Origin: Tritrichomonas musculus | Taxonomy: Eukaryota > Parabasalia > Tritrichomonadida > Tritrichomonadidae | Assembly: GCA_039105265.1 (NCBI GenBank) | Contig: JAPFFF010000014.1 | Coordinates: 1,302,001 to 1,366,000, forward strand | Direction: 5' to 3' | Length of the DNA: 64,000 nt | Shown: in pieces, positions 54,201-61,700 of the stretch | How the letters are laid out: every line of letters starts with the position of its first letter | Position numbering within the stretch: position 1 is the first letter of the stretch | Translations under genes and position numbers: made by a program | The notes under the pieces: generated by a model | What the model was told of the DNA's origin: nothing | The model's database searches: none | What the model saw: only the letters and a program-made list of their open reading frames with translations

Positions 54201-55368
54201 AGAACAGACTTCTGAAGAGTTTATTAATTTCTTATCATGTATTGGAGATAATGTCAAAGTTGAAGATACATCATTCATTTCTTCAATAGCACGAGTCATC
54301 TCGTTAATTGATGATCCTTCCCAATCACAGCAGCAACAACAATTACAACAGCAATTGTCAGCACCAATTCAACCAACACCATTAACATCTCCTACACAAA
54401 CACCAGTTCAACAGACACCAAAGATACCAATAAATCAACTACAAACATCAGATTCACCACTTTCTTCTCCTTCAACAATTTCTACTCCAAACCTTCCACC
54501 ACTTCAAATTAATGAAATTCAAATGCCACCATTACCAAAGCATTTATCACCTAGACAAAGAATATCACCGAGAAGACTTTCAGCAAGCAAGAAAGATCAA
54601 GACAAACAGCAAGAAAAGGCAGCTAATAGTCATATCGCTTCTCGACTTGATCAAATTCTTAATCTTCTAGACGAAGTTGACAATTCTATTTACTTTAGAA
54701 ATTGTCGACATGAAGTTTTATTTGTTCCTTATCCATCAATGCGCTCACCATCACATGGCGGATCTACTCAATTTGGAAATGATTCAAAAAGTTCTGCTAT
54801 TGAAAAAGTTTCGAATGCATTAAATATTTCGGCAACATCAAATGGAATTCCAGAGTCGAATTCAATTTCTTCTTTTGTTCCAGCAACTATATCAATAGCT
54901 TGGTTTGAATCACCACACGATAAATTACCAAAGAAGGTGCTCGGGTCTATGTTTGTAATTGCCTTAAGACCTCTTGGTGGTGACATGTTTCTCATCAATG
55001 TTAGATGCAATATTCCACAACCAAATAAAAATGCACCAAATGCTATTAATATGAACGAATATATGAAAATTAGATCAATACCTTTTTGTTGCAAGAATCC
55101 ATTCATGGTGCCAACTTCTGCTTTAGGACTTGTTATTCAAGATCTCGTGTTAATTATTGAAAATCATATCAACTATGTGTCACGATTTATATCAACAACA
55201 ACTCAATCTCAGGCACTCGCCCAATTGAAAGCAAATGCACAATCTGCATCAACTTCTTCATATTTGGTTACTTCAGATATTACTCCTTCCAATTGTTTTT
55301 ACTATGCAAGCAAATTAGCTTACGAAAATGCATGGAGTGTAATCAGAAAGAGAGAAACAATGTTTTGA
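48214..55368 (+). CDS. Large coiled-coil protein of unknown function, 2384 aa
   Basis: The start is the ATG at 48214 (ATGACTTCCGCATCTGG); a TTG two codons earlier is not used. Residues about 20-65 and 235-560 form long coiled coils, the second with a repeated ENQSLKSE-like 7 to 14-residue pattern in which Glu-Asn-Gln recurs. An Asn-rich linker (about 150-220) separates them. From 570 to the end the protein is mostly helical and globular with Ser/Pro-rich linkers at about 1010-1060, 1300-1420 (repeated FPKLSP-type words) and 2035-2125 (Gln/Pro-rich). There is no transmembrane segment or motor domain. Architecture suggests a scaffold or tether of cytoskeleton or Golgi, but no family is recognised. 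It is tail-to-tail with the giant gene to its right. Confidence 0.85.
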   Translation: MTSASGSPQNSSIIQNKNEIPNCETQNDALTPEQKITDLEDLIYLLQDENDSLRYRLQKMKQKMKAMQTQSFIFSNINITNKQNKVKCNKLMEEVHFITDLKDQIEKLSTDADEAQKRKRIRKTYSKDKKGNHFELDEDEPIEQDLKNENNENNEEKNLHSSNFNNSHTNDISNDENTLNNNNLHNENTENNNENDNNNLNNTRSNKKYDAISNDKNAPSFEIWVHNYYDKIDKFSAELDKKIQELMKNSEDNYNQIKKSDSLNQKLKHIHSKFQNLSNDLCSVKIENKNLKNENQSLKAELDTIKEENQQIKSELESINVENQKLKSEAELIKQENQQLKSTVENAKTENQRLRSFNQKSKAYNQKLKSEIESAKTENQSLKSDSQLLNEELQKLRAENQSIKSENFILKSDKQKILTENQSLKAENQTLAAENQMTKDQLKLQAQNEKKPKIQRDKLVESQKNMITQLQSQLQLNEKNLKTKAKQEKDSIVKLNSKVKSFYMLMDKAFGKPNAQRLIKTNSRQIMNKINDLSDKIQELQDKIQQLQLHQHQIAKTCDYSELPKLPLSVDKAWKEILDIIKPISPSQGPITLDLFNAYLDRIIKAVSNQDLTDPVVSSAPSTTKAVDRIINAIQILINNNPSHAQKTDSKINDIICKLLAAPVEGNLRTPIIWKNTVNIITACESIIDYKSWKQCVEEAFFVDSLQNLTEKNIGNTMVEQLLIVTDNEAIYTNPPKFNYWINIISDFILPSFWKNYECIDEKCQNSIVIPMLSFFNRNMSTPHSISTLSGIHKNPQVAYYTMQILIRAESMLPIGNQIELNELHTSLLTFLQLNFPVIITINKSANYIYPDTPKDVPFKDSVQFFLTKQSRRSSNQYPIFTSSLKSSSLDSGSVTINVSDSESGAGSVSLSNSIIANLVADNGKSYTQLLLTFFDSELSKQGSTIIMQLSKSTNIFPQIFLILSTLFYRLTEALMSSLVKKATTEISATPVKRKIPPVIQQETSAPPFVPVSPTSEIDQGEFGNIPRSTSNSSMNSIASNTSLQMPSPKASNNLVLSLSLTPEVIQAYSDLFDLLLHLRPFLSACQRNIPSERLGPTLLNPILTCQNQFCTFQLVCIFFTIYFDSCHYNPDNLRCFCDKLISMSQLFSFNQEMRNMFNLYSSIFASICSIQLLEMNKIGGPSSLSINSPKGVPISSSEILPSDEQFLTNPVLYAMSSLKIKCQRVPYLFFAFPLHFTNEVSSTSSSPNQEVQAFRAASNRRRSTPLAKTNPDAVAAAQVAASLSKQQMIGDRNRSTALRPNLNTNQLDFPKLSSPKSPESSKTTDFPKLSPTSNLPDSPMSSVPKLQLNSSSDSPGLSQVPKLNLSDSPDSSNIPKMSLNKETDFPSASDFSDGVSIASPPKHFTVSPEIKAQVLSGRTRRLSAVNASNNFYITMNNITAHNFAISFMRGIGKYNNYSHTVKFVETLFTIYLGAKKNNSRCYSSYIYKTICPLLFDIYLHKTDDEIEKDNYSYSKPLLTILNRLIEDLIFRQNVDQKLAISWLKFYIEAIDATSKSFNHKDSDEDSDSEFDYETTLNNKELTLMALSACMNCCCSPFVFRYSIVPIINSRLISDYSSMFSPFTVLRNFTNPNSYISDILRYSASTIDISKKIQMMNSSSTLTNSSSFPDSFQIFNSFVTDSQFKITSFFFTSFYFLFQCEIANDNIKELSSGLVTNFKRLISNISALPDIECLLNLLTVIPYHFDDINRKSPELIPFIFDKLSGYTKTDKCTNEQFTFIIQFATDLICSIDPNEPLFEKVLAFMLIKFDDNTFKNKLRDEYFSFFFEDFMNTRRHQNKPADFYHKSTTGGNLVTIVDNKSEIITFNLFSTYMTISNCYETNNYKLEIVKKETSRPQKKPKKPQTQAMQQQTPTKPITKGQSIEYLISPKTKIDPALMSDVFLSLKKNKQWLLCTPQKLELSESFSDRFYTEKHVIPIVYIGPRQRTVEEILSNRLEQTSEEFINFLSCIGDNVKVEDTSFISSIARVISLIDDPSQSQQQQQLQQQLSAPIQPTPLTSPTQTPVQQTPKIPINQLQTSDSPLSSPSTISTPNLPPLQINEIQMPPLPKHLSPRQRISPRRLSASKKDQDKQQEKAANSHIASRLDQILNLLDEVDNSIYFRNCRHEVLFVPYPSMRSPSHGGSTQFGNDSKSSAIEKVSNALNISATSNGIPESNSISSFVPATISIAWFESPHDKLPKKVLGSMFVIALRPLGGDMFLINVRCNIPQPNKNAPNAINMNEYMKIRSIPFCCKNPFMVPTSALGLVIQDLVLIIENHINYVSRFISTTTQSQALAQLKANAQSASTSSYLVTSDITPSNCFYYASKLAYENAWSVIRKRETMF

Positions 55369-55765
55369 ATTTCTTCTTCTTTTCTTAATATATGAAGATG
55401 AGTAAAAGTGTTTTATTTTTCTTCCAAAAAATATAATAAAAATAATTTCATTTTTATTATTTCTGGAGATTAGTTAATATTAAATGAATAAATTTGATGT
55501 TTTAACTTTTTTAATATTTATTTTTTATTTGTGATAAAAGTAAAAAACGATTAATAATTATAAATCATTATATAGTTTTTCAATTTATAAATTTTACTTA
55601 TTTAGAAGATCATTTGCACTCATTTGATAATTATAATGAAGTTGAAACACATTTCACAATTGGATCTAAAAAAAAAAAAAAAAAAAGAACAAAACAGATA
55701 TAAACAAAAAATTAAAATAAAATCATCTATTTATTTAATTACAATAATATTTATGCGATTATGAA
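55369..55765. other. Intergenic region between convergent genes
   Basis: 397 bp of AT-rich DNA with a run of about 18 A at 55669-55686. It must hold the 3' ends of both transcripts. No gene. Confidence 0.5.
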
Positions 55766-58700
55766 TCATGCATCATTGTTTATTTTATTAATTGAATCAC
55801 AAACGCTTGATATAATTTCATTGATATAATTAGCTTCAGGAACTCTCAAAACGATAGCTCCATCTTTATCTACACTATTTTGCATTATAGCATTAACCAT
55901 ACTTACAACCACTTCCTTAAATTTATCAACTTTAATTCCTTCAAAGACGATACAAACATGCACATGGTAAGGCTTGTAATAATCGAAATATCTGACTGAT
56001 TTCCTCGATGCCGAAAACTTCTTTTTATACAATTCTGACATCAAATTAGAGGAATAATTTCCAGTTTCAGTGATAATTTTTTCTTCATTTATAGGTTTCA
56101 TGTCAATACAAGAAATTCTAAGCATTTTATTACAATAAGTAATGTCAACTTCATCAGTTTCATCCATTTCTTCCTTTTGTTGTTTCCTGGAACAAATGAA
56201 TTCGACCAATCTTCTTTGAATATCATCGAAATCATTCGAAAATTGATTATAATCGTCAATAACGAAGATTGTTTTAGATATAAAATCATTAATTTCATCT
56301 TCGCTTTTACTTTTCAACGCTTTAATCAAACCAAGAACTTGTTTTGGCTTAAAAATAGCAAACATTCTATCACCTTTAAATTTTAGGACAGAACTTTGGT
56401 TATCAATGATTACTTTTGTATATGGTGATAACATTTTATAAAAAATATTTCTAAGTTTAAGATCAGAACTTAAATATATTACATAACGATTATATCTAAC
56501 AATTAAATATGGCAAAATTTGATTTTTGCAACTATTTAATGGTAGAGTTAAACTTATGTATTTTTCATTTTGCTTGAAAATATCATGATGTTTGAGATAA
56601 AGAGGTAAAATTCTCACCCTTTCATTCCCATCTGACATTTTCTGGAATCTTAACGATGAATTAAATAATGCAATTTCTAATTCTAGTGCTTTGGAGGTGT
56701 CATCTTTAATAATCACATTTCCTTCATTTGCAATAATATTAAGTGCATCATTAAAGTCTCTGAAATCTTCAAGTACTTTTCCAATTTTAGAAATTTTCAC
56801 AGAATTTGAAAGACCTTCTTGAAATATAAAGGAATCAGTAAATCCAATTATTGCTTTCTCTACATTTTCCTTCAGTTCTGCTGATCTACTAAAGGCTGGT
56901 GCAAGTTTTTTAAAATCTTCTTCAATTGATTTAAAAATGAGCTTAGCTTCTTCACTATTCGTCTTTTCACAAACAATTCGAAGAGATTCAAGTGGATTTG
57001 GCTCATAGTAAACTTTGAAACTAAGATGAGTTCTCGATTGAATATAACCAGAGTATGAATTTACGTTGGGATCACTTTCATCTTTCACAAGGAATTCTGG
57101 ACGTACTTTAATAATCGGCTCTTTGGCCAATCTAAGCATTTGAATTGTTAATTTTGTATTTGCATCACATGGAATAGAGCATGACATCTTGCTTGATAAA
57201 GTATCTTTTACCATTGGAATTTTCCTTGAAAATGTGTAAACACCAGGCTCCTTTGGATAAAATGGTGCACAAAAATAATTTTCTTCTTTTGTAAGAAAAT
57301 CGGCTTTGGTAAAGGTTCCAATTAGATCTGATAGTTTATCTTCATCTTGGTAAATACAATGAACAAATTGAACATCTCCTCCTAATGGATTTTGATATCG
57401 TAATGTAACTTCTTGCAAGAAGTCTTTATTTCTCATTACAACATTACAAGTGTATTCAACTTCTTTAGCTGGAAAATAAAACTTTTGCCTGCCTTGACGT
57501 ATTTCAAAAAGTATTGTTCCATTCAAAAGATGTGATATTTGTTGAGAAATAACTTTCTTGTCTGATGAATAAATAAAGTTCGCTTCAAGTATTGGTTGTG
57601 TGAAATCTTTTGGTAGTTCTCTACTTTCGAATAAAGAACTTTCATTTTTTTCGAAATCAAAACTAATTACTTTCTTCAGTTCGTCAACAAGTGAAGCAGT
57701 TTCAGGATTTGGTTTACTTAATGGAATATAAATAGTATCAAAAGTCAAAGGCTCATTTCGAAATGATATCTTTGAAATATTTTTATCTTCTTCAACTTTC
57801 GCAGTAAAAGCGAAAACAATCTTAAATTTACTTTTTGGAGGGATTTTTCTATTTAAATTAGCTACACTATATTTGTCATTATCGACGATTTTTGAAAATG
57901 ATTCTCTTTTGACTTCAGTTTTATCATTTATTTCGACATAATTAACTGTTTCTAAGAAATCGTTAGGAAAAACAATTTTATAACGAACTGGATACATTGA
58001 TGGATTGAAATAAATTGAGGTACAAAGGATTGTTGCTTTCATTTCCTTAATTTCTGCTAAAAATGATCTTTTTTGAACTGGCCCAATGAATTCCGCATTT
58101 CCTTGCAAGTAAATCAGGTGCATCATATTTATATCAATTTCGGGAGTGAATGGAATGAGAGTGAGATCTGTTGCTTGTAATGAAATTTCCAAATATCCTG
58201 CATTTGGCATTTTGTTGACTGTGATTCCCTTTTCTGGTATTTCAAGCAAAAAATCAGGATTTTTAATTGTAGAAAATTGTGTTAATGGGAAAAGATAAAT
58301 GAAATCATTTATATCATCTTTTTCAATATCATCAATTTCGCCATCATCACCATAATTATCTTCTCCAATGATCAACTCCTTCTCAATAACAATATCAAAG
58401 CTAACTTTATGAGTTTCGTTGCTTCCAAATGGCGGAAGTTCGATTATTTTTTTATTTTTCTTAATAACCACCAAATCATTGTCAATTTTGACACTTTTTA
58501 CAAAAGGAGGCGAAATATAAAGCACATTAATATCGAACTTATAATCATTGATCAATGTAAATGTAACCGTGCCTTTCAATTGGTCATCGCTCTCTCCAAT
58601 AAATTCAACTTTTTCAATAGGCAAAAGGCAAAAATCATCGATTGAAAAGTAACCCAAATTTGTGTAGTTCAAACCGTCATTGAAACCGATTTTAGTTCTC

Positions 58701-61700
58701 TCAATAATGCAGTTAATTAAACCTTCTTTCATTCTTTGGTCTGTTATTTCAACCGTGCTCTTATTAAAGCACGGAATCTTGATTTCTAAGTCATTTCCAG
58801 TGAACTGAATTTGACTCATATTGAAATTTGAAAGGACGACCATTGAAAAAGTGGAATTAATATCATTCAAAAAGTTGAACTCCACAGTTTTTATGGAAGT
58901 TTCAACAACATCAATTTCAGCAGTTGTTGAAAAAGTTAACGGCGACTTACTACTTTGTTCTCCAATTGAGAACGCATTGAAATCAACGTTTTCAACATCG
59001 AATTTGGCCAATGAGAAGCCATCGATGTCACTCTGAATGACTTTGTGAATGTCATCATCGTCGTTTTTATTGGCTAGAATGAAGACTTCATGCTTGCCTT
59101 TATCTTTACATTTAATTTTGTAAGAACGAGTGAATTTGATCGTTTTTGCATTCAAATCAACATCGATCAAAACGCTCTGAATTTCACACGGCTCCATTTT
59201 CATGTGGTCCAAATAGAAAGGCGTGTAATTCGGTGTCTTGCTGAAGTCAATGAGCGACAATAAAATCTGCGGATCTGGAATGAGTTCGAAATTCAATAGG
59301 AAAGAATCGTCCGGCAATTCGTCTATTTGAATTTTTTCACTTTTTTCTTCAAATGAAAAAGACGGATTCCCTCCGAAATCGTCTGTGTAACGAGTGACTG
59401 GGAATGAGATCTGCCACTGGTCGTCATTTACATCAGCTGCCATTTTGAATGAAAAAGTGACAGTGTGAATCATATCATTAGACAAAGTTCCGACTTCAAT
59501 TTTGTTCTCGTTGTCTTTGTAGTGTGCGATTTCAACTGGATTTGAATCAATTGAAAGACCATTCAATTCAACCGATTTCATTCCGCTGTAGTAATAAACA
59601 GGGATGTCATACTCTGTTCCTTCAACTTTGAACTCGATGTTGCCAGTTAGAACACCCTTGTCAAAAGTGCTTTCAATGTTAATTTCATCGATTTTAAGGA
59701 GCTCAAAATCGTCAGCTGTGAAGTAACCAAGTCCAGTTTGCTGCAATTTATTGAGGATGTCATCTGAGCCTTTCTTGACGATGAATTCGATGTTATTCTC
59801 ATTTGTTTGAAATGTTAGATTCATCGAATTCTCACCAGGCTGGTTTTCATAAGAATCATCGCCGAGGGTGACTTCAGCAATAGCTGCTCTTGATTCAAGA
59901 TGCACATAAAGTTGCTCAGGTGGAGTAACGTCTTTATTTTTGTATACTTTACGAAGCCGTTTTCCATTCTTTAGCTTCTTTGATTTGAAGTCGTTCAAGA
60001 TGACATCGTTGGCCAACACAAATGAGCTTTGATTGATCGAAATATCAGTCACGTCCAATTTTTGTGTAGTCTTCAACCAGAACTTTTTGCCAGGCTCAAC
60101 ATAACCGACACTGAAAATGTCAAAAGGAAACAAATCCGAATCGATCTTTTTGAATGATTCATGATCTTCATTTTCTATCTCAAAATCTTTGCCAATCAAA
60201 AAGTAAACCATTCTTTCGCCGTAGTCTTTCGGCATTTTGTATTCTTTCGTTGAATGAAGAACTTTTTGTGTCAGATCAACTTCAATTGTAGTTGAAATCA
60301 GTTGACATTTGTATGGTTGTGATTGATAGAAAAAGCACGATTGTCCAAGTGAAACAAATGAGAATAGTTTAGTCCAGTTTATGAGATTCTTCTCTGGTTC
60401 ATCTGGAATTGAAATATTAAAAGTCAGTTTGTCTTCCTCTTGAGGAAGATCGTTGATTTTGATGGATTCATTTTCAATGATGAATGAAAATTCTGGGTTA
60501 CAATTAGCGTCTTTCATTCGCGTGATTGGAATTTCAAATTTCCATGAATTTCCTTTCATTTCTGATTCAATAATGAATGGAATTTCAATATGATGCTCTT
60601 GATTTATTTTATTAGTTTCTCCAATGTTGATTATTTCTTCTTCTTCTTTATCACTTTCTTCTCGTGTTATTTCTATGTTTTCTCCATCAATTATCATTTC
60701 ATTAAACTTGATTTTATTGTTCTTTTTAGAATGGAAATAAATGTCTTCGTCAAATGGACTTCCTTCAACAACAATATGAATTTCTCCTTCAATTTTGCCT
60801 CCAGAAAAGTTACTCGTGATATTGATGTCTTTCATTCTTAGAAGTCGGAAATCTTTTCCAATCGTGAAATACCCAAATCCATCAACTTCAATTTCATTAT
60901 CAATTTCCTCTTTCTCATTATAAATCGTCACTTTCGTTTCCTCTTTATCAACGGGAATTTCCTTCTCTAGATCACTGACAACAACGCCTTTTTCAATCTC
61001 TTCATCGTCAATTTGAAGGTCAATTTTGTCGAGCGATGAAATTAGACTCATGAAAATTTTGGCTGCATTCGGATTCGCTTCTGTTTCCAGTAACAAGTCG
61101 TTACCGAATGTGAACGTGCTGGCTATGATCGAGTGATCATCGATTAGAAGACTTCTATTGAACTGGACAGAGAACTTTTCTTCACGATTTTTCGGACCAA
61201 TTGAAAAGACTTGGTACGGAATGTCATCAACAACAACTTCATTCAGATCTGACGAGAACTGAATTTCAGCATCTTTTGAAGCAATGATAAAGACTTCCTT
61301 TTGAAGCTTGATTGGAAGTTTGAACTTTCTTTCCATTGTTATTGTATTTTCACCCAAATTTGCTGTCACTTTTCCACTTTCAATTTCTTCGCACGGAATC
61401 ACTTTCAGCTGGTGAAGACAGACGGCATAGCCGAAGAAGAGGCTCTGAAAAGCAGTCCGCCAGTCTTTGAGGAGAATGGACGGATTGTTCACTATCGGAA
61501 TGCTGATGTGAATGTTCTCGTAGGGAAGCTTGTCAATGCGGACTGGATGCTCCGAGGAGTCGATTTCAAAGAGGAATGATGGATTGTCATTCGTGTAACG
61601 CGTGATTGGAAAATCTATCTCCCACGTATCGTCAGTCGTTTCTGCTTCAAGTTGGAAGTCGAAGGCAACTGAGTGGCAGCGACTGATGCGATCGGATGCA

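Noticed and set aside
58000..61000. VIT-domain resemblance in the giant protein
   Set aside because: Limited to a few residues around IEGEI and IDGE; there is no VWA domain and the spacing does not fit convincingly.
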